Both the position numbers and the translations under genes were made by a program. Shown here one piece after another: positions 1 through 9,451 of a DNA stretch of 64,000 nucleotides. The notes under the pieces are model-generated. The model was not told the DNA's origin. It saw nothing but the letters and a program-made list of their open reading frames with translations, and did no database searches. The stretch spans positions 62,001 through 126,000 of the forward strand of contig CAZKCG010000006.1 in the NCBI GenBank assembly GCA_964551445.1, read 5' to 3'. Position 1 is the stretch's first letter; every line of letters starts with the position of its first letter. Source of the stretch: DAOPXV01 sp964551445. Lineage in GTDB: Bacteria; Muiribacteriota; UBA9980.

Positions 1-2108
1 GTACTTAAAGCTACGGTCTGGGCGGTGACATAAGTTCCGCCGCCGGAAGATATTAAGGGCGGCCAAGTGAAAAATTCTATGCTTCGCTCGTAAATTTTCC
101 ATGTGTAAGAAAATAATTCGGCCTTGAATTCGGCGAGGTTCCATGAGAACACCTCCACCACAAAATTCACGCTCGCGCCGACGCCGGCCGATACCGATAT
201 GTCGGCCCTGTCGATCTTTGCCATTTCGGCGAGGAATGACAGAAATACTTCGAGCGCGATCTTCGGGCCGGTCACTCCGGCGATCTTGAGCATGAACCCG
301 AAACTCAGGCGCGGCTTTATCTCGATGGCGCCCTTCATCTCGTAATCTTCTTTCGCGGATGCAGTTTTAGTAATCTCGTTTATCTTTTTCCATGCCGTGC
401 CGTCATATTCCGCGCCGAGCCTCAAATTGTAATTCCAGTCGTTCGAGTATTTATAGCTTCCCGTCACTGCGGCGCTCGCGTCGATGCCGCAGGTTATGTC
501 CCATTCAAAGGTGAATGGAACGGGGCCCACGGAGAAAATATGCGGTTTCGAGTGGAAGATCGCGAGTTCCGATTTGATCGGAAGAGGCACGGCCGCCGTA
601 GCGTCAACCTGGAATTCAATTCCGCAGGCCATGCTCCCGCCGACCACGAAAAGGAACCTTTTGAGCGTGAACCAGTCGATCTGAAGGTCGCATTCGATGA
701 CGGGATCGAAGTCGATATCAGCGCGCGTCAGAGTTACGCTCAGGCTGACGTTATCAAGTATCTTTTTAAGATTGTCTTTTGAAATGATACTTCTGTCGGG
801 TGCCGGCGATGGCATTACGGTCCTGGAGCGCAGGAATCTTGCGACCGCCCTTGACTCGGGGCTTCCGGCCGCGGAAGTGTCGGCGGCCTGAAGCGCGGAT
901 AATTTCCCTTTATATTGAAAATTAAGATTTTCGAACGCTTCTTCAAGGCTCGCCCGCGAAGTTGTCACGACGACTTTCGTTCCCTGGACCGAAACGGATG
1001 CAGCTTTTCTTATATATCCGTCTCCATAGTATCCGACAACGATGTCGCCGACCGCCGGCGCGGATGCGGCCGTTGGCGTGTTCAGGACTATCTGCGTCGA
1101 AGTGAGGGATTCGGTGATGACTGTGCCCTCATCTACTATCTTGGTTTTCGCGGCAAGCTTGTAACTGCATTTATACGCCGTTGTCTGAATTGAACCGGTG
1201 CCGGTAACCGCAAGCGTGAAAAATACTGTTTTTGTTGAGTTGGTTGCCGTGTCCGTGTATGTGACGGTAATAACGGCCGAAGTCGCGTATTTAGGCGCAG
1301 TGTAGGTCGTGCCGGAAATGCTGCCGGTGTCGGTCGAGAATGTCGGCGAAACGGTTACTTCGGATGTCGAGCCGTCCGTGTAACGCGAGTATAGCTTCAC
1401 TTTATTCAGGTCGTAATTTCCGCCAGCGGCGATAACGGCGGAGTCAGGAATTATATAAATGCCGTCGAAAACTTTCGGGATCGTTACGCCGTTGTCATAA
1501 TTAATTTTAGTATCTGCTGCCGCGTTTATAAAATAAGCCTCGCCGGCTTTAAGTGTCGGATCTATGCCGTCGGGCGTTGACGGGCTTCCGTCGGTTCCCC
1601 GGACCGCCTGAATGAAACTTCCTGACGCGGGACTCCATTTATATACCCCTGAAATAGACGGTGTCGCGTTTATCAGGTGGGTAAAAGACCTTACTGGAGA
1701 TGCGGATGATAATTTTGAGAAACCGAGCAGGTTGAATCCCTTTTTTAATGTTATATCGCCGATATTGGCTGCGGGCGGGCCGTTGATCGTTATGCTCGCG
1801 TCATTCTGCGCTTTTATTATATAACCTTTGCCCGTTGAAAGAGAGGCGAGGTTGCCTTCGGACATGCTTAAAAAACTTCCGGCCGCGGCGCTGTATGAAT
1901 AAATATTCTCGATAGCCGCGCTTTTATCTTTAAGCGCCTGAGGCGTCGGGGGCGGAGTTACGGTAAAACTGATGAAATTAAAGCCTGATTTAAGCGATAG
2001 GGTCTGTTCGGAGAGGGTTACCTGTGAAAAAGAGTTCGTGGCAATGAAGGTGAAAAAAACAGATAAAAATAATAACGTGAAAAAGAAAAGCGATTTTTTA
2101 AACAACAA
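1..2108 (-). CDS. Secreted surface protein, 3' end cut by window edge
   Basis: An uninterrupted minus-strand frame runs from 2108 off the left edge (about 702 codons seen). I chose TTG 2108 because GGAG lies 7 nt upstream; the frame is also open to GTG 2114, but that puts GGAG only 1 nt away. The N-terminus is a signal peptide: charged start, long Phe/Leu stretch, then a likely cleavage near SFSQ. Residues about 25-200 hold two similar units of the kind 'LKSGFN(F/L)...IY(S/K)(Y/W)..G.(Y/A)', followed by an Ig-like beta domain and a long beta-rich region with alternating hydrophobic residues. I recognise no enzyme motif. Its role is probably that of a cell-surface or released structural protein; this is inference. 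The C-terminus, which would show any anchor, is not in the window. Confidence 0.7.
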   Translation of the reverse strand, partial: MLFKKSLFFFTLLFLSVFFTFIATNSFSQVTLSEQTLSLKSGFNFISFTVTPPPTPQALKDKSAAIENIYSYSAAAGSFLSMSEGNLASLSTGKGYIIKAQNDASITINGPPAANIGDITLKKGFNLLGFSKLSSASPVRSFTHLINATPSISGVYKWSPASGSFIQAVRGTDGSPSTPDGIDPTLKAGEAYFINAAADTKINYDNGVTIPKVFDGIYIIPDSAVIAAGGNYDLNKVKLYSRYTDGSTSEVTVSPTFSTDTGSISGTTYTAPKYATSAVITVTYTDTATNSTKTVFFTLAVTGTGSIQTTAYKCSYKLAAKTKIVDEGTVITESLTSTQIVLNTPTAASAPAVGDIVVGYYGDGYIRKAASVSVQGTKVVVTTSRASLEEAFENLNFQYKGKLSALQAADTSAAGSPESRAVARFLRSRTVMPSPAPDRSIISKDNLKKILDNVSLSVTLTRADIDFDPVIECDLQIDWFTLKRFLFVVGGSMACGIEFQVDATAAVPLPIKSELAIFHSKPHIFSVGPVPFTFEWDITCGIDASAAVTGSYKYSNDWNYNLRLGAEYDGTAWKKINEITKTASAKEDYEMKGAIEIKPRLSFGFMLKIAGVTGPKIALEVFLSFLAEMAKIDRADISVSAGVGASVNFVVEVFSWNLAEFKAELFSYTWKIYERSIEFFTWPPLISSGGGTYVTAQTVALS

Positions 2109-2257
2109 GATCACGCTCCAATTTAAGTTTGGGTTGATAAATTTGTTTTCGAAAAGTCGTTTTTCTTGATCAAGATGCAGACATCTCAATTGTTTTCAGG
2201 CATAAATCGGCACTGGTTCAACTTTTCGGAACGGATTTATGAACAATATTATAATAA

Positions 2258-2286
2258 ATATTAAACGAACACCCGTTTTTTGTCAA
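2258..2286 (-). promoter_or_regulatory. Sigma-70 promoter for the left-edge surface protein
   Basis: On the minus strand TTGACA (2281-2286) is followed after 17 nt by TAATAT (2258-2263). Transcription would start near 2251 and leave a leader of about 140 nt before the TTG start codon at 2108. Confidence 0.6.
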
Positions 2287-2300
2287 CCAAAATAAATAGG

Positions 2301-2588
2301 TTTTTAAGACCGTTAAACCATGCCGTGCCGGACATCTCGTATCCCGTGTTCCGTTATGGAGATGTGATTTCAACGGCGTCGCGCCATTGAAAACGAAAAA
2401 CATATGAAAAAGTTCTCATTGAGGGCGAAGCGACACCATTGTAATGAGAATAATAAATCATGATAGTTCAAAACCGTTAGACCGGTTCGCCGCTTACTCT
2501 CCCTGCAATGACGATTGTATATTCCGGGTCAAGGATAAAACCCGGTCATGAGATCTATTAAAAGTCCGAAACGACATATAATTTTAAC
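2301..2588. other. Intergenic stretch between divergent genes, no gene seen
   Basis: The region between the left-edge surface protein and anmK has no convincing reading frame. It contains an 8-bp perfect inverted repeat, TTCTCATT at 2413-2420 and AATGAGAA at 2443-2450, around a 22-nt loop. There is no T-run, so I do not call it a terminator. Confidence 0.4.
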
Positions 2589-2617
2589 TTGATTTTGAGC
2601 CGTGAAAATAGTAAAAT
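2589..2617 (+). promoter_or_regulatory. Promoter for anmK, probably giving a leaderless mRNA
   Basis: TTGATT (2589-2594), a 17-nt spacer and TAAAAT (2612-2617) end only 6 nt before the ATG at 2624. The start point of transcription would coincide with the start codon. This agrees with the lack of a Shine-Dalgarno sequence in front of anmK. Confidence 0.5.
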
Positions 2618-2623
2618 TACCGT

Positions 2624-3829
2624 ATGAAAAAAATATCGTTTATATCAAAAAAAGAAAATGAATTCAAATACGCGATAGGCATAATGACCGGAACTTCAAT
2701 GGACGGCGTGGACGTTCTGCTCGTTAAGATCAAGGGCACGGGGGTTAAAACGCGCTATAGCGAAGAAGCGTTCGGGTCGTTCGGCATTCCGGCCGCCATG
2801 GCTTCGAAAATGCGGACCATTATAACTGAAAAGCGCGCCGGCCTGGAAGATATCTGCATGTTAAATTATGAGATCTCGAAACTATATCATGATTCGATAT
2901 CGCGGCTGTGTAAAAAGCATTCATTCAATAAAACTGATATAGATTTTATCGCCGTTTCCGGCCAGACCTTTTTTCACGTTCCGGGAAGGGCGACCCTTCA
3001 GCTTGGTGATGGCGCATATCTTTCAGAACTTATCGGCATTCCGGTCGTATGGGATTTCCGCGCGTCAGATATCGCGGCCGGAGGCCAGGGCGCGCCGCTC
3101 GTGCCTTATCTAGACCACGTCCTTTTTTCGAAATTAAAAAAGAACGTTCTGCCTCTTAATATAGGCGGAATATCAAATATCACTTATATACCTTCCGGCG
3201 GCGATTTCAATAAAATAATAGCCTTTGACTGCGGCCCGGGCAACATGATAATAGACCGGCTCGTCATAGAATATTCCGCCGGCCGGGTAGTTTACGATAA
3301 GGATTCCCGTATAGCCATGGCCGCGAATTTTTCCGAACCGGTCTTTAAATTTTTGCTCTCTCACCCATACCTGAAGAAGGCTCCGCCCAAAAGCACCGGC
3401 CGCGAGGATTTCGGCGATCATTACGTGAGATCGCTCATAGCTTTCGGAAGGGACAACGGGGTCCGCGTCGCCGATATGATAAGGACGGCGACCGAATTCA
3501 CCGCTTATTGCGTCGTCGAAGCGGTAAAAAAATGGGTCCTTCCGAAATGTCTTGAAAACGATCGTGAAAACAGCGAAATAATGATGCCTTGCGCGGGCGG
3601 CGGCGCCAAAAATCCGATGATATTGAAAAAAATGTCCGAAATGCTCTCGAAACATAAAGTTTCCGTAATCAGATCTGAAGAGCTTGGCGTGTCTCCGGCT
3701 TCGAAAGAAGCGCTTCTGATGGTTGTGCTGGGCAATGAAACGATTTATTTGAAACCGTCGAATGTTCCGTCAGCCACCGGAGCAAAAAAGTCGGTAATTA
3801 CCGGTACCGTTTCAATACCGGCGCGTTGA
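2624..3829 (+). CDS. anmK: Anhydro-N-acetylmuramic acid kinase
   Basis: The enzyme phosphorylates and opens 1,6-anhydro-MurNAc, giving MurNAc-6-phosphate for peptidoglycan recycling in the cytoplasm. The ATP-binding motif of the family is seen as GTSMDGVDV near residues 22-30, followed by QGAPLVPYLDH, the NIGGISN motif, DCGPGNMIID and, near the C-terminus, CAGGGAKNP. At 401 residues the length is slightly above the usual 370-390. There is no good ribosome binding site; a -10 element ends 6 nt upstream, so leaderless translation is likely. No murQ or amidase gene lies next to it here. Family assignment is firm. Confidence 0.95.
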   Translation: MKKISFISKKENEFKYAIGIMTGTSMDGVDVLLVKIKGTGVKTRYSEEAFGSFGIPAAMASKMRTIITEKRAGLEDICMLNYEISKLYHDSISRLCKKHSFNKTDIDFIAVSGQTFFHVPGRATLQLGDGAYLSELIGIPVVWDFRASDIAAGGQGAPLVPYLDHVLFSKLKKNVLPLNIGGISNITYIPSGGDFNKIIAFDCGPGNMIIDRLVIEYSAGRVVYDKDSRIAMAANFSEPVFKFLLSHPYLKKAPPKSTGREDFGDHYVRSLIAFGRDNGVRVADMIRTATEFTAYCVVEAVKKWVLPKCLENDRENSEIMMPCAGGGAKNPMILKKMSEMLSKHKVSVIRSEELGVSPASKEALLMVVLGNETIYLKPSNVPSATGAKKSVITGTVSIPAR

Positions 3830-4021
3830 TTTATTACATTATCAATATAAAACCATTTCAGGATTTTATGTTTCCCTTGACGGGATGATACGCATGGATA
3901 GCGTTAATGCCGCCGAAATCAAGGATGGGCGCATGGAGGCAACGCGGACGATGATGATGTAAGTGTCTTTAAAATGGCTTTTGCCGGGTTACATTTGAAT
4001 ATATAAAAAGGAAGAATCAAA

Positions 4022-5311
4022 ATGATAAATTCCACTATAAAAAAATATTATGAAGCCCCTTATATCCATAATTTCGAAGCTAAACTCCTTTCCGTCGAAA
4101 AGATCCCGGTTAAAATTGAAAAAGAAGAGACCGTGAAATTCGAGGCCGTTCTCGATCAAACTTATTTTTATCCCGAAGGCGGCGGACAGTTATCCGATTG
4201 CGGCGAGATAGCGGGCTTTTTTATTGAATCGGTTTATGAAAAAAAGGACGCTTCCGGCAGCATAATTATTTATCACAGATTTTCAGAAGAGCCTTCAGCT
4301 CCGGTTATTGCCGGTGAAACGGTAAAATGCTCCGTAAATTTCCCGCGCAGGTTTCAGAATATGCAGGATCACACCGGCCAGCACATCCTCTCGGAATCTT
4401 TTATAAGAACCGCTGACCTTCACACGGTCTCGATGCACATGGGTTCAGACTTCATGACGATAGATCTCGCCGTCCCCGGCGCAGCAGCCGTTAAAAATTT
4501 CAAGCTCGATAAATATATCCTCGATGCCGCCGAAGATATGGCCAATTCCATAATTTATAAAGACCTTCCGGTCAAAACCTTTATGGTAAAAAAAGAAGAA
4601 CTTTCAAATTACAAGCTGAGAAAAACTCCTGAACTTGAAGACGAATCGGTCAGGATCGTCCAGGCCGAAGGTTTCGATACTTCGCTCTGCTGCGGAACAC
4701 ATGTTTCGCGGACCGGCGAGGTCGGCGTCGTCAAGATAACCGGCCAGGAAAAGGTCGCCTCGGGGGCCCGCATTAAATTTTTATGCGGCGCCCGCGCCGT
4801 GGCCGACTACAGAGTTAAAAACTATATGGTTAATGAGATCGCGGAATCAATGAGTATAAAAGCGGCAGACCTGAAAAAAACCGTCGAAAAACTCGAAGCC
4901 GAAAATAAAAATTTATCTAAAACGAAAAGCGAACTCTTCGACAAATATTACGCGAAACTCGCGGATGAACTATCTTCAGGCAAAAATACCGAAAAAGGGA
5001 TTTATTTAGAGGTTTTCGATGAAACGCCTTATCAGGAGATCGCGCGCGTAGGACAGATATTTTCGAAGTCGGCCGGCCGGTTCGCCTTCATTTTCATAAA
5101 ACCCGAATTATCCGGTGAAACTAAAGTTTTCAGGTTCGTCATCGGGAAAACGCCTTCTTACGAAAAAGACATAAAATCGATATTTACCGAGATAACTCAA
5201 AAATATGCCGTCAAGGGCGGTGGCAGCCCGCTTGTCGTTCAGGGCGGCAATATCGATATGGCGTCGCTCGATGAATTCAAAGCTTTTGTGAGCGTAAAAC
5301 TCTCCATATAA
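4022..5311 (+). CDS. Alanyl-tRNA editing protein, long AlaX type with DHHA1-like tail
   Basis: This is a free-standing relative of the AlaRS editing region, expected to hydrolyse mischarged Ser-tRNA(Ala) or Gly-tRNA(Ala). Residues 1-110 correspond to the beta-barrel seen before the editing core (YFYPEGGGQLSDCG at 48-61). The zinc and catalytic motifs are HTGQH at 117-121 and CCGTH at 223-227. A helical region (about 270-320) leads to a DHHA1-like domain ending in GGGSP.VVQGG. The aminoacylation domain is absent, so it is not alaS itself. It starts at ATG 4022 behind AAGGAAG. It could belong to the AlaX-L subgroup; substrate preference cannot be read from sequence. Confidence 0.88.
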   Translation: MINSTIKKYYEAPYIHNFEAKLLSVEKIPVKIEKEETVKFEAVLDQTYFYPEGGGQLSDCGEIAGFFIESVYEKKDASGSIIIYHRFSEEPSAPVIAGETVKCSVNFPRRFQNMQDHTGQHILSESFIRTADLHTVSMHMGSDFMTIDLAVPGAAAVKNFKLDKYILDAAEDMANSIIYKDLPVKTFMVKKEELSNYKLRKTPELEDESVRIVQAEGFDTSLCCGTHVSRTGEVGVVKITGQEKVASGARIKFLCGARAVADYRVKNYMVNEIAESMSIKAADLKKTVEKLEAENKNLSKTKSELFDKYYAKLADELSSGKNTEKGIYLEVFDETPYQEIARVGQIFSKSAGRFAFIFIKPELSGETKVFRFVIGKTPSYEKDIKSIFTEITQKYAVKGGGSPLVVQGGNIDMASLDEFKAFVSVKLSI

Positions 5312-5395
5312 AGCGCTTTTTAAAGATCTCAAAAAAATAATAAAATTCATGGAATATTTCCATCCTCTCGATCGTTATATTTACGGGAAGAAAAA

Positions 5396-5956
5396 ATGAC
5401 GCAGCAAAGTTCCATCGACACATCGATAAGCGAGGCGTATAAAAGAAGCGCGGAATCGGGGTTTGAGCTTTTATACGAAACATACTACCGCCATGTTTTT
5501 TTCTTTCTTCTCAACCTCTCATGCGACGCGCATCTTTCGTTCGATATCGCCCAGGATGTTTTTATGAAGGCGCACCGTGAAAAGGATATAATGAATTACA
5601 ATATAAAGGCGTGGCTGTACCGTGTGGCGGCTAACGAATTTTATCAGGACCGCCGTTCTTACGCCTCGAAGATAAGGTATATGCTGAAAAACGCGTTCAG
5701 ATTTTTAACGGATCCCGCCGATCCCGGAGCTGAATTCATGGACGGGGTCATAGCCGGAGAAAAAAAGACCAGGCTTCGCTCGGCGCTTCAAAAGTTAGGC
5801 GAAAACGACCGCGCGGTTTTGATCCTGAAATACTACGACGGACTTTCATACGAAGAAATATCAGAAGTTTTGAATATTGAACCGGGGACGGTCATGTCCA
5901 GGCTTTCCAGGGCGAAGGAAAAAATGCGGGAGATGATGAGCGATGACGGAGAATAA
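5396..5956 (+). CDS. RNA polymerase sigma factor, ECF family
   Basis: At 186 residues this is a two-domain group IV sigma factor. Region 2 is visible as FDIAQDVFMKAH followed by WLYRVAANEFYQDRRS. Region 4 is the helix-turn-helix YEEISEVLNIEPGTVMSRL near the C-terminus. It starts at ATG 5396 behind GGGAAG. It overlaps the next gene by 14 bp, which suggests translational coupling and that the neighbour is its regulator. Upstream, TGGAATATTTCCA (near 5350) is a short palindrome containing a GGAA that could be an ECF -35, but this is weak. It is the first of three ECF sigma factors in the window, and its partner lacks the zinc finger seen with the other two. Confidence 0.9.
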   Translation: MTQQSSIDTSISEAYKRSAESGFELLYETYYRHVFFFLLNLSCDAHLSFDIAQDVFMKAHREKDIMNYNIKAWLYRVAANEFYQDRRSYASKIRYMLKNAFRFLTDPADPGAEFMDGVIAGEKKTRLRSALQKLGENDRAVLILKYYDGLSYEEISEVLNIEPGTVMSRLSRAKEKMREMMSDDGE

Positions 5957-6383
5957 CGATTTTGAAAAAAAAATCGGGTCGGTTTTTTCGGAACAGGCTT
6001 CAAAAGACGCGCTCTTAAATATAAATGAAATGAAAAGCGCGCAGTTCAAAAGGATCACGGCGAAAGCGAATTACTTTCCGTACATTATGATTTTCGTCCT
6101 TATTTCGATCATTTTATTCACGGCGTTCGAATCTTCGACCATGTCCGTGGCGGTTAAAGATGCCGGCGATCCTTCAATGAATGAGATGTTATACGGCAGG
6201 GACAATTTCACGAATTCATTTTACTCGGCCTTCAGCTCCGGAAAACCGTCCGCTGTTTTCATATTCCTTCTCTTTGAAGGACTTATGTTATATGTAGGTT
6301 TTCTTATATTGGAATCTTTGCTAAACCTTGTCTGGTCGATGTTCAGTTCAAAAGAAGTCAAAAATATAAAAATGTTTTTTTAA
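5943..6383 (+). CDS. Small two-pass membrane protein coupled to ECF sigma factor
   Basis: A 146-residue protein whose start codon lies inside the sigma factor gene. It has a charged cytoplasmic N-terminus of about 45 residues, a membrane segment near 46-65, an extracytoplasmic loop, and a second membrane segment near 100-125. I see no HxxxCxxC zinc finger and recognise no family. Position and topology fit a membrane anti-sigma factor; that is inference from context only. The following gene begins 82 bp later with its own ribosome binding site. Confidence 0.75.
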   Translation: MTENNDFEKKIGSVFSEQASKDALLNINEMKSAQFKRITAKANYFPYIMIFVLISIILFTAFESSTMSVAVKDAGDPSMNEMLYGRDNFTNSFYSAFSSGKPSAVFIFLLFEGLMLYVGFLILESLLNLVWSMFSSKEVKNIKMFF

Positions 6384-6465
6384 CAGGTGAACAATAATAA
6401 TTAATTTTTTGCCGCGGCGCCAGGCGGAAAAATTTTGATCAATACGACGATAAGGAGTGATCTAT

Positions 6466-7863
6466 ATGAAAAATCATAACGGATGCGACCGTGGAAGGGT
6501 CAATAAACTCTTCGTCATTATAGCCGTTCTTTGTTTTCTGGCGTTTCAGTGCGTCCTGGTTTATGGAATATTGCTGATAACTAAAAATTCCTTCGCCGGG
6601 CCGCAGGCGCCGAAAGTGGTCAAAAGAAGCGCCGAAGAGGCTGATATCGCGGCGAAAATAGTTAAATTGTTCGAATTCTATGACAGATCAGATCTATATT
6701 TTACCAGATTCTATCACAGTTCATACGAAGCGGGTAAAAAAGCTCTTGAGAAAAGTTCAGCTACTGCTGAAAACGTTCTGGTCAATAAATATGAGAAAGC
6801 CCTCGAAGCGAATTTATCTACGATCGAGAATACTCTTATAAGTTATTTTGATACCGATTCAAATTCCACATTGAGCGCGTTCCTTCTTCAAAACAGGATA
6901 CTTATTTCCGAAAAATTCAGTTACAGAGGTGAGCGAACCGCCTCACTGGCTCTTGCCGCATACGCGAGCTATAAGATCGAAAAAGGCGATACCGTCAAAG
7001 CGTTGTCGGCAGTCAACTCGCTTCTTTCACTTTCACTCATCGCGCAGAAGGGAAATAACGGTGAAAAACATCTTCTTTCAGGCATGATAGCCATTGCGGT
7101 AAAAAAAACGGCCTGTGACTCCGCCATGAAGCTCATAAATTCCAGAAATCCGCTTTCGGCCGGACAGCTGGCCTCGCTTATGGAAAAGATCGAAAAATAC
7201 AGCTTTCTCTATGACGATATTTTCTCGATGATCACGGATGAAAAAAACCTGCTTGACGAGAAGGCTTTTCGTGAATTTTTCGCCGGTATAAAATCGCACA
7301 GTAAAATCGAGTGGATCGCGGCTAATCTGGCCGTGGACCTCATGAATCTTTATTACGGCGACGCGGTGAAACAGTATTCGAAGGTCATGGACGATATTAT
7401 CGCCTGCAAAAGCTCGTCTTATAAAGAAACCCTCGTCAAACTTAACGCTTTCACGGATAAAATAAATAAGATCAATAATTCGCCCATAGAGCTCATCAAT
7501 TCAGATATCAATCCGCTCGTGATCATGGCCGTTCCAAATGTTAAACGCGCTCTCGAACAGCATATCATCTCAAGGCTTATGGTAAACGGCGTCATGTTAA
7601 GGGCGGCGATTCAAAAACATACCCGCGCCGGAGAGAAGGCTCCCGCTGATATTGAGGCGCTTTCAAAACTTGAAGAATTGAAAAAGTTTCCGGATATATG
7701 CACGGATTTTTTCGCGGGAACGCCTTTGAAGTATTCCGTCAGTTCGACAGGCGAGGTCCTTATTTTCAGCGTCGGCCCCGATATGACCGACGACGGCGGA
7801 AAATTCGGATACATATATGAAGGCAGCGGTTTTCCGACGAAAGGATATGATCTGAAACTTTAA
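6466..7863 (+). CDS. Membrane-anchored exported protein of unknown function
   Basis: The start is ATG 6466, which has AAGGAG 8 nt upstream; an in-frame GTG at 6457 lies inside that ribosome binding site and is unlikely. A single membrane helix at residues about 16-40 is followed by a mainly helical extracytoplasmic region. The C-terminal 60 residues read like the end of type II secretion/prepilin-like proteins of Planctomycetes and related groups: PLKYSVSSTGEVLIFSVGPD followed by DDGG. That tail is the only recognisable part. No catalytic motif is seen. It may be in the same transcript as the sigma factor pair upstream. The 465-residue length is typical of nothing I can name. Confidence 0.75.
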   Translation: MKNHNGCDRGRVNKLFVIIAVLCFLAFQCVLVYGILLITKNSFAGPQAPKVVKRSAEEADIAAKIVKLFEFYDRSDLYFTRFYHSSYEAGKKALEKSSATAENVLVNKYEKALEANLSTIENTLISYFDTDSNSTLSAFLLQNRILISEKFSYRGERTASLALAAYASYKIEKGDTVKALSAVNSLLSLSLIAQKGNNGEKHLLSGMIAIAVKKTACDSAMKLINSRNPLSAGQLASLMEKIEKYSFLYDDIFSMITDEKNLLDEKAFREFFAGIKSHSKIEWIAANLAVDLMNLYYGDAVKQYSKVMDDIIACKSSSYKETLVKLNAFTDKINKINNSPIELINSDINPLVIMAVPNVKRALEQHIISRLMVNGVMLRAAIQKHTRAGEKAPADIEALSKLEELKKFPDICTDFFAGTPLKYSVSSTGEVLIFSVGPDMTDDGGKFGYIYEGSGFPTKGYDLKL

Positions 7864-7902
7864 TAAATATTCGACGCGAAATAATTTAATGGCTGTTATA
7901 AT

Positions 7903-7939
7903 AACGGGGAGCTTTCAATATTTGAAGCCCCCGTTTTTT
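7903..7939 (+). terminator. Rho-independent terminator
   Basis: AACGGGGAGC... pairs with ...GCCCCCGTT with one or two bulged bases, and the stem is followed by a T-run. It ends the sigma-factor operon and separates it from the coiled-coil/TPR operon. Confidence 0.75.
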
Positions 7940-8254
7940 ATAATAATAGCCATTATCATGCGGGCTGATCTATGTACGGCAAGGAATTCGATCCCGCTTC
8001 GGCCGGCGTGCCGTTCAGATATTCAGCGAAGTTTATTGTCCCTTTTCGCGGCGGGGTCGTTTTCGCCTTAAATATGCATTGGATATTGACATATGCTTTC
8101 CTTTCCCTTCATAATTATTAACTTCCGAGTAATATATTGATTATTATAATAATTTTATGGTATAATAAGTTTTCACGCCTTAAGTCCGTTGACGCGGCGC
8201 TTGAATCAGTTAATTAAAACATCTATAACAGATAAAGCATTATGGAGGTAACCC
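7940..8254. other. Intergenic stretch with promoter at its end
   Basis: No supported gene lies here. TTGATT (8137-8142), 18 nt, TATAAT (8161-8166) is a good sigma-70 promoter on the plus strand for the operon starting at 8255. The leader would be about 80 nt. I saw no riboswitch-like fold. Confidence 0.55.
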
Positions 8255-9373
8255 ATGGCAGACATAGCTGAAAATTTCCTCAAAGCCCACAAGGAAAAAG
8301 TCGACGATATGCAGAAAAAGACCGTCGAACTTAAAAGGACCTTTGACGATTCGAAAAAAGAATACGAAAGCAAGCTTGACGATATGCTTTCCGTGGAAAA
8401 ATCCAGGGACCGCGCGAAAGACGGAAAAAAATTCAACGTCGGCGAACTGAAAGCTCTTGATTCGGCCATAGTTCAGGGGAAAGAATACCAGCAGGACATG
8501 CAGAGCCTCATTGAAGAACTTACAAACGAACTCGAGAACCTCGGCAGAAAAGTCGCTACCACCAAAGATTATCAGGGCCTTGAAAAGTTCTGGGGCGCGA
8601 TAGGCGCCACCAAATGGGCAAACGCCAGCCGTCTTGACAGGATAAAGACGCAGAACGTGGATGGTTCGATGAAGACCGTTCTCGCTTACGCCAACGGCAC
8701 CGTGGAATCGCTCAATCAGCAGATAGCCAAGAACGCCGAAATGTATTCAGCGCTGACTCAGAAAGAAAAGATAATCGTTGAAAAACTCAACGAGAACCAG
8801 CCGAAATACGAACACTGGCGCGAAGAAGTAAGGCGTATCGGCCGGGAGCTCGAAGACGTCGACAGAAGGCTGCGCGAGGCCAACGAGACGGAGCGGCCCA
8901 AGATCGAACAGGAAAAAACATCTCTTTCCCGCGAACTCGATCAGGCCAAGCTTAATGAAACCAGTTATTTTGAAATAGTCAAGAACGCGTCCGAAGCCGT
9001 ATCGCTCGTCCGCCATCACGCGCAGGGCTTTTATCAGGCTATAGACGCGCTCACGCAGTCGAAGATAAAAACGGCTGAAAAGATAGACAACCTCAAGGAA
9101 ATATTCACGGGCATCTATCAGATCATGGAGACCGCCCTCGAGATAAAAGGATTCTCGAGGATCGACTCGACCCTTAATTACCTCGCCGATAAGACCACGG
9201 AAACCCTTAATACTCAGCTCGAAGGCATACTCGACGAGACGATGGCGCGTAACGAAAAGAAGGTCATCGACGACGACAAAATGGTCAAATACATGGAACA
9301 TCTCGGAAAGGTCGTCGAAAATTTCACGGACGGAATGAAAAAACAGCAGGACAAATATTCGAAAAAAGAGTAA
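8255..9373 (+). CDS. Long coiled-coil protein
   Basis: A 372-residue, very charged (Lys/Glu rich) soluble protein with heptad patterns at about 10-125 and 150-260, and further helices to the end. It has no signal peptide, no membrane segment and no zinc ribbon. A strong ribosome binding site, TGGAGGT, sits in front of ATG 8255. It heads an apparent operon with a TPR protein and an unknown 499-residue protein. Coiled-coil and TPR proteins next to each other suggest a cytoplasmic scaffold or adaptor, but no family is recognised. Confidence 0.8.
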   Translation: MADIAENFLKAHKEKVDDMQKKTVELKRTFDDSKKEYESKLDDMLSVEKSRDRAKDGKKFNVGELKALDSAIVQGKEYQQDMQSLIEELTNELENLGRKVATTKDYQGLEKFWGAIGATKWANASRLDRIKTQNVDGSMKTVLAYANGTVESLNQQIAKNAEMYSALTQKEKIIVEKLNENQPKYEHWREEVRRIGRELEDVDRRLREANETERPKIEQEKTSLSRELDQAKLNETSYFEIVKNASEAVSLVRHHAQGFYQAIDALTQSKIKTAEKIDNLKEIFTGIYQIMETALEIKGFSRIDSTLNYLADKTTETLNTQLEGILDETMARNEKKVIDDDKMVKYMEHLGKVVENFTDGMKKQQDKYSKKE

Positions 9374-9451
9374 CGGTTTTGGCGGGGGCCGCGGCATTTC
9401 AGCGTGACGCGCGTCAGGCCGCGGCGCAGATTAACAAGCCTCGTACGGTGT

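Noticed and set aside
3173..3735. Long minus-strand frames inside anmK and similar antisense frames inside other genes
   Set aside because: They mirror the codon structure of the real genes, lack ribosome binding sites and encode unlikely compositions.
3894..3963. Open frame of about 25 codons after anmK
   Set aside because: No ribosome binding site, no recognisable product, and the gap is short; most likely chance.
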